From the NCBI GenBank assembly GCA_947626215.1, contig CANQRJ010000002.1:1-30543 (forward strand): a stretch of 30,543 nucleotides of DNA, in the 5' to 3' direction. This document shows positions 1 to 8,045 of this stretch, in pieces. The notes beneath the pieces were generated by a model that did not search any database, was not told where the DNA came from, and worked only from the letters and a program-made list of their open reading frames with translations. The stretch is from an uncultured Bacilli bacterium (GTDB lineage Bacteria > Bacillota_I > Bacilli_A > RF39 > UBA660). A program made the translations under genes and the position numbers. Positions within the stretch are counted from its first letter, which is position 1; each line of letters opens with the position of its first letter.

Positions 1-229
1 ACGAAGTTTCTTCTCTGGTGCTACTGTTTGTGAGTTTGACCGTCAAGGTCGGACTTCTATTACCTCCCCGTTGGTTGTCCACGCCGGTTTAACGAAAGAA
101 TGCGTTGTAATCGGCGCGAATGACCGAATTGAAATATGGGACAAAGACGAATGGGAAAGTTTTCTTTCTAAGAATGAAGAACAACTTAGCGATATTGCCG
201 AGAACCTATTTATGGATGTGAATTTATGA
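1..229 (+). CDS. mraZ: MraZ transcriptional regulator, 5' end missing
   Basis: Only the last 75 codons are in the window; the frame starts at base 2 and ends with TGA at 227-229. The visible part is the second MraZ/AbrB-like domain: an FSGA start, a CEFDRQGR segment matching the family's D-x-x-GR signature, then AGLTKECVVIG and DRIEIWDKDEW, which are typical of MraZ. MraZ is a DNA-binding regulator that sits first in the dcw cluster. It overlaps rsmH by the four bases ATGA, so the two are translationally coupled. Its codons are visibly more GC-rich (many CGT, GGC, GTC, ACC) than those of the following genes. The identity is sure; the start lies outside the window. Confidence 0.9.
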   Translation, partial: RSFFSGATVCEFDRQGRTSITSPLVVHAGLTKECVVIGANDRIEIWDKDEWESFLSKNEEQLSDIAENLFMDVNL

Positions 230-1146
230 AACATTACACGGTGCTAAAAAATGAATCCATCGAGGGATTAAATATTCAAAGTGATGGAATTTATGTGGAT
301 GCTACTTTAGGTTATGCGGGAGATGCAAGCGAAATATTAAAAAGAATAAAAAGGGGAAAATTATTCGCCTTCGACCGTGATCAAGAGGCTATTTGCTACT
401 CAAAGGATGTTTTAAGTCAAATTAGTCCTCGTTTTGAAATTATTCATTCTAGATTTTCAAAAATGAAAGAATGTTTAAAGGAAAAAGGAATTAGTAAAGT
501 AGATGGAATTTTATTTGATTTAGGCGTTTCTTCTCCTCAGTTAGATGAGAATAGAGGATTTAGCTTTATGAAAGATGAAATTCTTGATATGCGCATGGAT
601 AGAAATGATCCAGTTACGGCTCGAGATATCGTGAATCGATATAGTGAAGAAGAACTTAAACAAATTTTTTATCAATATGGTGAAGAATCAAAAAGTTCCT
701 TTATTGCCAAAGAAATTGTCAAAACGAGAAAAGAAAAAGAAATCGTGACTACTCAAGAATTAGTTCATGTGATTCAAAATGCGGTAGGAGCACATTACTT
801 TTATCAAAAACATCCAGAAAGAAATATTTTTCAGGCCATTCGTATTCAAGTCAATGAAGAATTAAAAGATTTAGAAATGGCTTTAGAAGATGCGATAGAC
901 TTATTAAATCCGAAAGGAAGAATTGTCGTGGTGACTTTTCATTCATTAGAAGATCGCATCGTAAAACAAACATTTAAAAAATATAGTGAGGTGGATGAGC
1001 CATGGAAAGGACTTCCTAATATTCCTTTGGAACATCAACCTAAGTTGAAATTAATTAGTAAAAAGCCTATTTTACCGAGTGAACAAGAATTAAAGGAAAA
1101 TAGTCGTAGTAAAAGTGCTAAATTACGAATTGCAGAAAGGATTTGA
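226..1146 (+). CDS. rsmH: 16S rRNA (cytosine-1402 N4)-methyltransferase RsmH
   Basis: 306 residues, the usual family length. RsmH (MraW) uses SAM to methylate N4 of C1402 in the ribosomal P site. The SAM-binding loop is VDATLGYAGD at residues 24-33, where the family norm is DxTxGxGGH; here Tyr and Asp replace the usual Gly and His. DGILFDLGVSS at 93-103 and FHSLEDR near 240-250 are further RsmH signatures, and the C-terminus SRSKSAKLRIAER is the family tail. The ATG at 226 overlaps the mraZ stop. ftsL follows after 6 bases, in the standard order mraZ-rsmH-ftsL-pbp. Confidence 0.97.
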   Translation: MKHYTVLKNESIEGLNIQSDGIYVDATLGYAGDASEILKRIKRGKLFAFDRDQEAICYSKDVLSQISPRFEIIHSRFSKMKECLKEKGISKVDGILFDLGVSSPQLDENRGFSFMKDEILDMRMDRNDPVTARDIVNRYSEEELKQIFYQYGEESKSSFIAKEIVKTRKEKEIVTTQELVHVIQNAVGAHYFYQKHPERNIFQAIRIQVNEELKDLEMALEDAIDLLNPKGRIVVVTFHSLEDRIVKQTFKKYSEVDEPWKGLPNIPLEHQPKLKLISKKPILPSEQELKENSRSKSAKLRIAERI

Positions 1147-1152
1147 AGAAAT

Positions 1153-1443
1153 ATGAAAAAAAAGGTTGTAAAAAAAAGATATAGAGGAGAAAAAATGCTT
1201 TATGTTTTAATTGGAATTGCATTATTTTTATTTCCTGTTTCTATTGTTTTTTCAAAAGCCGTACTATCAGAAACAAATATTACACTAGAACAAATGCGTT
1301 CTAAAATAGCAGAGCAAGAAGGCATTAATGAATCTCTTTCCATGCAAGTCGATGAACTTGCAAGTTTAGATAAAATTCAAGAAGTTGCAACTTCCAAAGG
1401 AATGACTTATAATAATAACAACATTAAAAATATTAATGAATAA
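1153..1443 (+). CDS. ftsL: FtsL-like cell division protein
   Basis: 96 residues: a basic cytoplasmic N-terminus (KKKVVKKRYRGEK), one membrane segment at about residues 15-36, then an extracytoplasmic coiled-coil-like stretch (TLEQMRSKIAEQEGINESLSM) and the segment LASLDKIQEVATSKGM. That last segment resembles the end of the FtsL/DivIC leucine-zipper domain of Bacillota. FtsL recruits and activates the septal PBP in the divisome. Sequence similarity in this family is weak, so the call rests on size, topology and position between rsmH and the septal PBP gene. The gap to the next gene is 9 bases. Confidence 0.75.
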   Translation: MKKKVVKKRYRGEKMLYVLIGIALFLFPVSIVFSKAVLSETNITLEQMRSKIAEQEGINESLSMQVDELASLDKIQEVATSKGMTYNNNNIKNINE

Positions 1444-1452
1444 GGAAGTTCT

Positions 1453-3600
1453 ATGAAAAAAAAACAGGTAAAAATTCATAAAAATTTTTTGAATGTGAAA
1501 CTAACAATGCTTATTGTTGGGCTTTTTTTCTGTGCTATTTTAATTAAGTTATCTTATGTGGTTTTAAGTGACAAAGTGGATGGAATTAATTTAACAGAGT
1601 TTGCTAGTAATCGAAATACGGTGAAAGAAACGCTTTATGCATCACGTGGAGTCATTTATGATAAAGATGGGAAACCCTTAGCGAAAAATGCCAATTCTTA
1701 TAAGATTCTCGCGATGTTATCTCCTTCAAGAACAACGGATGAGAAACATCCACAACATGTCGTAGATCCACAAGGCACGGCGACTTCTCTTTGTAATATT
1801 TTAGCTGAGACCGAAGAAGGAAAAGCAACTTGTAATACGGATTTAACGAGTTATTTAAGTCAAGATAAATATCAAGTGGAACTTGGAGTTTGGGGAAGAG
1901 TGAGTGAAGACAAAAAAATGGCAATTCAAAACTTAGATTTACCAGGAATTGAGTTTGAAACTCTTGCTAAGAAACGTCAATATATTAATTCGTCATGGGC
2001 CTCTTATATCTTAGGATATGCTAGAAGTAATGATGAAGGCGAGATTGTAGGGGAAATGGGAATTGAATCCTATTTTAATAAAGAGTTAAAAGGAAAAAAT
2101 GGGTATACAGAATATCAACAAGATGCATATGGCTATAAAATGCCTACAAGTGAGGTCTATGAAGAACAAGCCGAATCGGGATCTGATGTTTATTTGACTT
2201 TAGATAGTGATGTTCAAAATGTTTTGGAAAATGCAATTACTAATTTTTCAAAAGGAAAAAGTTTATCTTGGGCTACTTTTTCAGTGATGGATGCCAAAAC
2301 AGGAGAGATTTTAGGAAGTGCATCGAATCCTAATTTTAATCCAAATACGTTAGAGAATCTTTCTAATTATTTAAGTCCTTTAGTGGGGTATCAATATGAG
2401 CCTGGTAGTACGATGAAAATTTTTTCTTGGCTAGCGGCTTTGGAAAATGGAATTTATAATGGTCAAGAGTTATATAAATCTGGTACGATTACGTTAAGTG
2501 ATGGAATGACAAAGATTAAAGATTTTAATAATGTTGGATGGGGCGACATTTCTTATGATTTAGGTTTTGCTTATTCTTCAAATGTAGCCGCGACTAATTT
2601 AGGGTTAAAACTTGGGTCTGCAAAGTTAAGTGATTTTTATAATAAAGCAGGATTTGGTAAAAAAACAAAAATTACTTTGCCAGGAGAGGCAGAAGGACTT
2701 ATTAATTTTCAATATGAATCAGAACTTGCCAATGCATCTTTTGGCCAAGGTGTTTTGGTGACACCTATTCAAATGCTCCAAGCAATGAGTATTTTTGCAA
2801 ATGATGGAGTGATGGTAAAACCTTATATTGTTTCTAAGATTGTCGATGCATCTGGAAAAACTGTCTTGGAAGGAAAAAGAGATGAAGTAGGGGTAGTTGC
2901 ATCGAAAGAGTCCGTTGATAAAATGAAAAGTTTGATGTATGACGTGGTTTATAATGGATTTAGTTATAATAAGCTTTATGCTCCAGATAATGTAAAAATT
3001 GCCGGAAAAACAGGAACGGCTCAGATGGCCTCTCCTAATGGAGGATATTTAACTGGAACTTATGATTATATTCGTTCTTTTATTGGTCTTTTTCCTTATG
3101 AAAATCCAAGATATGTCTTTTATTTTGCTACTGAAAAATATGTAGGAGATAGTAACGATATCGCACGTACGATTGCAAGTGCTATTAAAGATATTGCCAA
3201 TATGGTGAATGCCGTTGAAGAAAAAAATGATGTGGATGAAACAAAAATTATTTCTATTGAACAAATGATTTCAAAGGAAACGAGTGTTGTGGTCGAAGAT
3301 TTAAAAAAATTAGGACTTAATCCTATTGTTCTTGGAAATGGAAAATATATTATTAGTCAATATCCATTAAAAGGTACAAAGCTTATCGCGGGGTCTAAAG
3401 TGTATTTAAAAACGAATGCTACAGAGTTTAAAATGCCTGATATTACAGGATGGAGTAGTAATGAAGTGGTACGAATGTGTGAAATGCTCCATTTAAAATA
3501 TACGTTAAATGGGTATGGAAAAGTCGCAAGTTATAGTATTCCAAAAGATACTGTTCTCGATATCAATACGATGAATTTAGAAATCACTTTAACTCCTTAA
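1453..3600 (+). CDS. pbpB: Septal class B penicillin-binding protein with PASTA domains
   Basis: 715 residues. Order: short basic N-terminus, membrane anchor at about 16-37, PBP dimerisation domain (RGVIYDKDGKPLAKN near 65-80), then the transpeptidase domain. The three catalytic motifs are intact: S319-T-M-K322 (nucleophile Ser319), S375-S-N377 and K519-T-G521. Two PASTA-like domains follow at about 600-655 and 657-715; the second starts with MPDITGW. The enzyme crosslinks septal peptidoglycan, with FtsL as partner. Position and PASTA modules fit PBP2B/FtsI (also called PBP2x or SpoVD-like). No mraY, murD or ftsW follow, and a terminator closes the unit at its stop codon. Confidence 0.93.
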   Translation: MKKKQVKIHKNFLNVKLTMLIVGLFFCAILIKLSYVVLSDKVDGINLTEFASNRNTVKETLYASRGVIYDKDGKPLAKNANSYKILAMLSPSRTTDEKHPQHVVDPQGTATSLCNILAETEEGKATCNTDLTSYLSQDKYQVELGVWGRVSEDKKMAIQNLDLPGIEFETLAKKRQYINSSWASYILGYARSNDEGEIVGEMGIESYFNKELKGKNGYTEYQQDAYGYKMPTSEVYEEQAESGSDVYLTLDSDVQNVLENAITNFSKGKSLSWATFSVMDAKTGEILGSASNPNFNPNTLENLSNYLSPLVGYQYEPGSTMKIFSWLAALENGIYNGQELYKSGTITLSDGMTKIKDFNNVGWGDISYDLGFAYSSNVAATNLGLKLGSAKLSDFYNKAGFGKKTKITLPGEAEGLINFQYESELANASFGQGVLVTPIQMLQAMSIFANDGVMVKPYIVSKIVDASGKTVLEGKRDEVGVVASKESVDKMKSLMYDVVYNGFSYNKLYAPDNVKIAGKTGTAQMASPNGGYLTGTYDYIRSFIGLFPYENPRYVFYFATEKYVGDSNDIARTIASAIKDIANMVNAVEEKNDVDETKIISIEQMISKETSVVVEDLKKLGLNPIVLGNGKYIISQYPLKGTKLIAGSKVYLKTNATEFKMPDITGWSSNEVVRMCEMLHLKYTLNGYGKVASYSIPKDTVLDINTMNLEITLTP

Positions 3601-3612
3601 GGTGATTTTTTC
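3581..3612 (+). terminator. Intrinsic terminator spanning the pbpB stop codon
   Basis: A 12-bp stem (3581-3592 with 3597-3608, one G-U pair, loop CTCC) runs into a T stretch. The 5' arm lies in the last four pbpB codons and the stop codon sits at the top of the stem, so coding sequence doubles as terminator. Confidence 0.88.
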
Positions 3613-3613
3613 C

Positions 3614-3642
3614 TTGTGTTTTCCTATTTCTTATCATATAAT
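3614..3642 (+). promoter_or_regulatory. Sigma-A promoter of glyS
   Basis: -35 TTGTGT (3614-3619), 17-bp spacer, -10 TATAAT (3637-3642). It lies directly after the pbpB terminator, so glyS starts a new transcription unit. The leader to the ATG at 3691 is about 42 bases; no T-box-like structure fits in it. Confidence 0.75.
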
Positions 3643-3690
3643 GATACATGAAAAAAGAAAATATCTTTGATGTTGAATGGAGGTTAAAGG

Positions 3691-5064
3691 ATGAAAATTA
3701 CAATGGAAGATTTAGTGAATTATTGTAAACAATATGGTTATATTTTTCAAGGAAGTGAAATTTATGGAGGACTTTCTAATACTTGGGATTATGGCCCTTT
3801 AGGAGTGGAGTTAAAAAATAATATTCGAAAACTTTGGTGGAAGAAATTCATTTTGGAAAATCCTTATAATTATGGATTAGATTCGGCGATTTTAATGAAT
3901 CCTAATGTGTGGGTTGCATCGGGTCATGTCGCATCTTTTTCCGATCCTTTAATGGATTGTAAACGTTGTAAAAGTAGACATCGTGCAGATAAACTCATTG
4001 AAGATTTTACAGGAGGAGCCATCACGGCAGATGGTTGGACCAATGAGGAAATAGAGAGTTTTATTAAAGAAAAACATATCGTCTGTCCTCAATGTGGATC
4101 GAGTGACTTTACACCGATTCGTAAGTTTAACCTTCTTTTTGAAACCCATCAAGGAGTGACAGAAGAAGATAAAAGCAAGGTTTATTTAAGAGGAGAAACG
4201 GCTCAAGGAATTTTTGTTAATTTTTTAAATGTTCAAAGAAGTATGCGAGCAAAGGTGCCTTTTGGAATTGGTCAAACAGGGAAAAGTTTTCGAAACGAAA
4301 TTACTCCGGGTAATTTTACCTTTCGAACTCGAGAATTTGAACAAATGGAATTGGAGTTTTTTTGTAAACCAGATACGGATTTAGAGTGGTTTGGTTATTG
4401 GAAAAATTTTTGTATGGAATTTTTAAAGGATTTGGGACTTAAAAAAGAAAATTTGAGATTTCGAGATCATGCGAAAGAAGAACTTTCCTTTTATAGTAAA
4501 GCTACTACGGATATTGAATATTTATACCCAATGGGATGGGGAGAACTTTGGGGAATAGCCGATCGAACCGATTATGATTTATCCGTTCATATGGATTTTT
4601 CGAAAGTTGATTTAAGGTATTTAGATCCTGAAACAAACCAAAAATATCTTCCTTATGTCATTGAGCCTTCTGTAGGATTAGATCGCTTGGTTTTGGCTAT
4701 TTTAGTTGATTCTTATACGAAAGAGATGGTGGGGGAAGAAGAAAGAATTGTCTTAAAACTCAATCCTTATCTTGCACCTTATCAAATTACTGTTTTACCT
4801 CTTATTAAAAAAGTTCATAGCGAAAAAGCACTTGAAATTTATGGAGAACTTTCTAAAGACTTTTCTTGTACTTATGATGAATCCGGAAGTATTGGAAAAA
4901 GATATAGAAGAAGTGATGCGATTGGAACCTTTTTTGCCGTCACCATAGATGATGAAACTTTAAAGAATGGAACGGTGACTGTAAGAGACCGAGACACCAT
5001 GGAACAAACGACTGTTTTATTAAAAGATTTGAAAAAATATATTCAAGAAAAAATGTCTTTATAA
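3691..5064 (+). CDS. glyS: Glycyl-tRNA synthetase, alpha2 type
   Basis: 457 residues, the size of the single-chain homodimeric GlyRS (class IIa). It charges tRNA-Gly with glycine in the cytoplasm. Motif 2 FRNEI is at 200-204 and motif 3 VGLDRL at 328-333. Two Cys pairs (C90/C93 and C132/C135) form the inserted zinc-ribbon-like element seen in bacterial alpha2 enzymes. The anticodon-binding domain fills about 365-457. A GGAGG Shine-Dalgarno site lies 7 bases before the ATG. It has its own promoter and terminator. It sits between the dcw genes and sepF/divIVA, a place that in many Bacillota is taken by the rest of the dcw cluster. Confidence 0.97.
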   Translation: MKITMEDLVNYCKQYGYIFQGSEIYGGLSNTWDYGPLGVELKNNIRKLWWKKFILENPYNYGLDSAILMNPNVWVASGHVASFSDPLMDCKRCKSRHRADKLIEDFTGGAITADGWTNEEIESFIKEKHIVCPQCGSSDFTPIRKFNLLFETHQGVTEEDKSKVYLRGETAQGIFVNFLNVQRSMRAKVPFGIGQTGKSFRNEITPGNFTFRTREFEQMELEFFCKPDTDLEWFGYWKNFCMEFLKDLGLKKENLRFRDHAKEELSFYSKATTDIEYLYPMGWGELWGIADRTDYDLSVHMDFSKVDLRYLDPETNQKYLPYVIEPSVGLDRLVLAILVDSYTKEMVGEEERIVLKLNPYLAPYQITVLPLIKKVHSEKALEIYGELSKDFSCTYDESGSIGKRYRRSDAIGTFFAVTIDDETLKNGTVTVRDRDTMEQTTVLLKDLKKYIQEKMSL

Positions 5065-5090
5065 AATGGATTTTCCATTTTTTCTTTTTT
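5063..5090 (+). terminator. Intrinsic terminator after glyS
   Basis: Stem AAAATGGA (5063-5070) with TCCATTTT (5074-5081), loop TTT, followed by a T-rich run to 5090. It begins within the glyS stop codon. Confidence 0.8.
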
Positions 5091-5136
5091 GTTTAAAATA
5101 GAAAGTTTATTTTTTATAGAAACCGTACAAAAAGAA

Positions 5137-5165
5137 TTGAAAAAAGATAAAGTTTTTGCTAAAAT
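5137..5165 (+). promoter_or_regulatory. Sigma-A promoter of sepF-divIVA
   Basis: -35 TTGAAA (5137-5142), 17-bp spacer, -10 TAAAAT (5160-5165). The leader to the sepF ATG at 5197 is about 25 bases and contains GGAGGAC, 8 bases before the start. Confidence 0.72.
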
Positions 5166-5196
5166 GAATAGTAGATAGAAACTGGAGGACGAGTGT

Positions 5197-5610
5197 ATGG
5201 CTATTAGCAAATTAAAAAAATGGTTTTCAGACGAAGAAGATAGTAGTAATGCAATGAGTGAAGATGAATATTATAATGTAAGTCAAGAAGAGGCTTTAAA
5301 AGAGGCAGATAAAACAGGAAATAAAATGATTTTATTAGAACCTCGTGCTTATTCCGAGTCTCAACAAATTGCAGATCATTTAAAGAATCGTAATAGTGTT
5401 GTTGTTAATTTAAAAAGAGTAACTTCTGCTCAAGCTAAACGCATTATTGATTTTTTATCAGGATGTGTTTATTCTATCGGTGGAACGATGCAAAAAATAG
5501 GAGTCGGTATTTATTTATGTACTCCAAAAAATGTCAATATTCAAGGTAAAATTTCTGATGAAACCGATGCTAAAGAAAAAAAGACTGAAGAGGATGAAAT
5601 AGATTGGTAA
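5197..5610 (+). CDS. sepF: Cell division protein SepF
   Basis: 137 residues, typical for SepF. The N-terminus MAISKLKKWFSD is the short amphipathic membrane-binding helix of the family, followed by an acidic linker to about residue 35. The globular domain follows with KMILLEPRAYSESQQIADHL, VVVNLKRV and the signature DFLSGCVYSIGGTMQKIG near residues 88-105. SepF forms rings that tether FtsZ to the membrane and align the septum. divIVA lies 34 bases downstream in the same unit, the usual sepF neighbour in Bacillota, although ylmG and ylmH are not between them here. Confidence 0.96.
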   Translation: MAISKLKKWFSDEEDSSNAMSEDEYYNVSQEEALKEADKTGNKMILLEPRAYSESQQIADHLKNRNSVVVNLKRVTSAQAKRIIDFLSGCVYSIGGTMQKIGVGIYLCTPKNVNIQGKISDETDAKEKKTEEDEIDW

Positions 5611-5644
5611 ATTAAATCTTTTATGTTAGTGAGAAGGTGAGACT

Positions 5645-6070
5645 TTGAAAAAATTTAGTACTAGTGTTTATGGGTATAATAAAAAAGAAGTAGCGAGTTT
5701 TGTAAATGAAGTAGCAAAAGAATATGAAAGTATGCTAAATAATTTAAAAAAAAGAGATGAAGAAATTCAATCTTTGAAACAAGAACTTTTACGTTATCAA
5801 AATATGGAAAATACTCTAAATAAAGCTCTTATGGTAGCAGAAGATGCAGGAAACCAAATTAAGAGAGTCGCTAGAGATGAATCAAAGTCTATTATTGATG
5901 AAGCTAGAAGAAATGCTTCACGTATTGTAAATGATGCTTTAATGAAATCAGAAAAATTACAAGCAGATGGAGAAAATTTACGATTACGTATTGTCGCGTT
6001 TAAAAGAAGGTTTCGTAATATTTTAGAAACTGAACTAGAAAACGTAGATCAAATTGATGAAAATTATTAG
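5645..6070 (+). CDS. divIVA: DivIVA-like cell pole/septum protein
   Basis: 141 residues starting at TTG; AGAAGGTGAG ends a few bases upstream and no in-frame ATG fits. The N-terminal FSTSVYGYNKKEVASFVNEV (about residues 4-23) is the lipid-binding DivIVA domain with its conserved F...GY...EV.F pattern. Long coiled coil follows at about 25-65 (EYESMLNNLKKRDEEIQSLK) and again at 70-130. DivIVA binds curved membrane at septa and poles. It is short for DivIVA (Bacillus about 164). The position behind sepF supports the call. A GpsB-like paralogue is less likely because of the context and the longer helical tail. Confidence 0.9.
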   Translation: MKKFSTSVYGYNKKEVASFVNEVAKEYESMLNNLKKRDEEIQSLKQELLRYQNMENTLNKALMVAEDAGNQIKRVARDESKSIIDEARRNASRIVNDALMKSEKLQADGENLRLRIVAFKRRFRNILETELENVDQIDENY

Positions 6071-6100
6071 ATAATTTTGAAGTTATCTTTTTCTTTTTTT
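6069..6100 (+). terminator. Intrinsic terminator after divIVA
   Basis: Stem AGATAA (6069-6074) with TTATCT (6083-6088), extendable by T-G/T-A pairs, then a long T-rich tract to 6100. The divIVA TAG stop lies at the stem base. Confidence 0.72.
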
Positions 6101-6125
6101 AAAAAAAGAAAGACAGGGTGGGAAT

Positions 6126-7247
6126 ATGAAAAGAGTGGATATTTTTCAAATAAAAGATTTTGAAAAATTAGAAAATTTAACTGGAAATGATAGTATTTTT
6201 TTAAAAATTCATAAAGAATTTAGACCTAGTAAAATTTCTGCTATTTCTTTAAAAAATTTTTATGGAGCTATTACTATTGATGTTGAATCGAAAGGATATT
6301 TTTCTGTGTTTAAAGTATATGGAAATAATAAAAAAAATATGTTATATTTTTTTGAAGATACTAAAAACACTAATCTTTTTATCAATGAAAGAGATGTATC
6401 CTTTTTTTATTTTGAAAATCAAAGAGAATATGATGTAAAAAATGAAAAAGAATTTCAAAAAATTTTTTCAAAAGAAAATAATGAAAAAACATTGATTCAT
6501 TTAAAAAATGATTTGGTTTTAAAACAGGTAAATTTTGAAAGAAAATGTATTATAGATGGAGAAAATCATCGCTTATTTATTGAAAAAGAACTATTTCAAA
6601 GGGTCCCATTTGTGTACAAAAATGTAGAACTTATTTTAGTGGATAAAGTGTTCTATATTAATAGAAAGGAAGATTTACTTCGTTTAGAAAATTTGACTCA
6701 TGAAACTGTGGTGGCTAGTTTTAGAAATTCTTTAATGGATCTTGAATTTCGTAGTATTAGTTTAAAAGATTTTACGGGGACTTTGTATTTACTTGGAAAC
6801 AACTATTCCATTATTGATTCTATTGTGAAAAGTAATACCAAATGTTTAGGATTATTTTCAGTGATTCATCCTTATGGAAATTTATATATTGAAAATTTAA
6901 ATTTAAAAAATGTTAAATTAATAGGTGAATTTGCTACTACTGTGGGATGTTTTTTAGGAAGAAAAAAATCATTTGAAAATTTATATCAAAGTGTATTAGG
7001 TGTTACTTCCATTGAAAATTCTAATATAGAACAAATTGAAATTTATTGTAAAAATTATATGTTTTTGAATCCATATGTTGGTTATATTAAGGAAAATTTA
7101 GAAATTATAAATTCTAGTTGTTCAAATATCAAAGTAAATTCCAATAAAATAAGTGATGATTTTAATTATCAAGATATTTATAATTATTTTTCAGGTGAAA
7201 AAGGATTTTATAAAACAGAAGGTGTTACTTTAAAATTAAAAAAATGA
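6126..7247 (+). CDS. Unknown protein, possible right-handed beta-helix
   Basis: 373 residues, no signal peptide or membrane segment, very rich in Lys, Asn, Phe and Ile. I do not recognise a family with confidence. Two internal segments look alike. One is KLENLTGND near 15-23, followed by ISAISLKNFYGAITID. The other is RLENLTHE near 190, followed by FRSISLKDFTGTLYLLGN. This suggests an internal duplication. The second half (GLFSVI, NLYIENLNLKNVKLIGEF, VGCFLGRK, SIENSNIEQIEI, NPYVGYI, IINSSCSNIKV) has the G-L-F/I-x-N-L/V-G rhythm of GLUG-like beta-helix repeats. It starts at ATG 6126 behind a weak AGGGTGGGA site. It stands alone between the divIVA terminator and a new promoter. Function unknown. 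Confidence 0.6.
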   Translation: MKRVDIFQIKDFEKLENLTGNDSIFLKIHKEFRPSKISAISLKNFYGAITIDVESKGYFSVFKVYGNNKKNMLYFFEDTKNTNLFINERDVSFFYFENQREYDVKNEKEFQKIFSKENNEKTLIHLKNDLVLKQVNFERKCIIDGENHRLFIEKELFQRVPFVYKNVELILVDKVFYINRKEDLLRLENLTHETVVASFRNSLMDLEFRSISLKDFTGTLYLLGNNYSIIDSIVKSNTKCLGLFSVIHPYGNLYIENLNLKNVKLIGEFATTVGCFLGRKKSFENLYQSVLGVTSIENSNIEQIEIYCKNYMFLNPYVGYIKENLEIINSSCSNIKVNSNKISDDFNYQDIYNYFSGEKGFYKTEGVTLKLKK

Positions 7248-7272
7248 AGAAAATTAACAGAAATTATTAGTG

Positions 7273-7300
7273 AAAAAGGGATAAAAGTATTGCCTTTTTT
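7273..7300 (+). terminator. Possible weak terminator after the 6126 gene
   Basis: AAAAAGG (7273-7279) pairs with CCTTTTT (7293-7299) across a 13-base loop and ends in a T run. Low GC in the stem makes it a weak call. The rest of the 7248-7409 gap holds the next promoter and nothing else I can support. Confidence 0.4.
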
Positions 7301-7359
7301 GATATTGGTATTCCTAACATCAGAATGGTATAGATTTTTGGGCAAATAGATCTTTGCCA

Positions 7360-7388
7360 TTGAAAGAAATGTATTTACTTGTTACAAT
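7360..7388 (+). promoter_or_regulatory. Sigma-A promoter of the metallopeptidase/rRNA-modification run
   Basis: -35 TTGAAA (7360-7365), 17-bp spacer, -10 TACAAT (7383-7388). The predicted transcript start is about 15 bases before the TTG start at 7410. Confidence 0.7.
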
Positions 7389-7409
7389 AAGATTGGAAGT
7401 GATGGTACT

Positions 7410-8045
7410 TTGAAAATTTCCTTAAATGAAAAAGAAATCGATATTCTAATCAATCGAAAACCGAATAAAAATATATATATGCGTTTTAAAGATCAAAATA
7501 CATTAGAAGTAAGTTGTAATCGTTTTGTTTCCAACCATGAAATTATGAAAATTTTAGAGAAAAATCGAAGTTCTTTAGAAAAAATGCAAAAGAAAAAAGA
7601 AAAAGAAGAACAGAAAGACATTTTTTTTCAATATTTAGGAAAGTCTTATACACGTATTTTTGATGGAGTGACCAAAGATGTAACGTTTATAGATGATAAT
7701 GTCATCGCGAAAGATGAAAAAACACTCGATACATTTTATAAAAAAGAATGTATAAGAGTTTTTACAAATGAAGTAAACCGGATCGTACCTTATTTTAAAA
7801 ATATTCCAAAATTTAGCTTGAAAATAAGATTTATGAAAACTAGATGGGGAGTCAATCATATTACAAATCGAACTATTACCTTAAATAGCGAGCTTTTAAA
7901 AAAAGAGATCGATTTATTAGATTATGTGATTATTCATGAGTTATGTCATTTTTATGAGGCAAATCATAGTTCTAGATTTTGGAGTCATGTAGGAGAGTAT
8001 TATCCGAAATATAAAGAGGCAAGAAAGAGGTTAAGAAATGATTAA
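7410..8045 (+). CDS. YgjP/DUF45-type zinc metallopeptidase
   Basis: 211 residues from a TTG start; GGAAGTGAT lies upstream, and the ATG at 7402 runs straight into a stop. The C-terminal zinc site is intact: H176-E-L-C-H180 followed by NHSSRFW with the third ligand H186, then VGEYYPKY. This is the HExxH...NHS..FW..V....P pattern of the YgjP-like (DUF45, Wss1/SprT-related) family. RWG near 148-151 and ITLNSELL are further family features. The substrate is unknown; related Wss1-type enzymes cleave DNA-bound proteins, but this cannot be assumed here. It overlaps the next gene by 8 bases. Confidence 0.87.
   Translation: MKISLNEKEIDILINRKPNKNIYMRFKDQNTLEVSCNRFVSNHEIMKILEKNRSSLEKMQKKKEKEEQKDIFFQYLGKSYTRIFDGVTKDVTFIDDNVIAKDEKTLDTFYKKECIRVFTNEVNRIVPYFKNIPKFSLKIRFMKTRWGVNHITNRTITLNSELLKKEIDLLDYVIIHELCHFYEANHSSRFWSHVGEYYPKYKEARKRLRND

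Noticed and set aside
7635..7859. Opposite-strand and alternative-frame open frames such as this one inside larger genes
   Set aside because: No ribosome sites, low-complexity composition, and fully contained within well-supported genes on the other strand.
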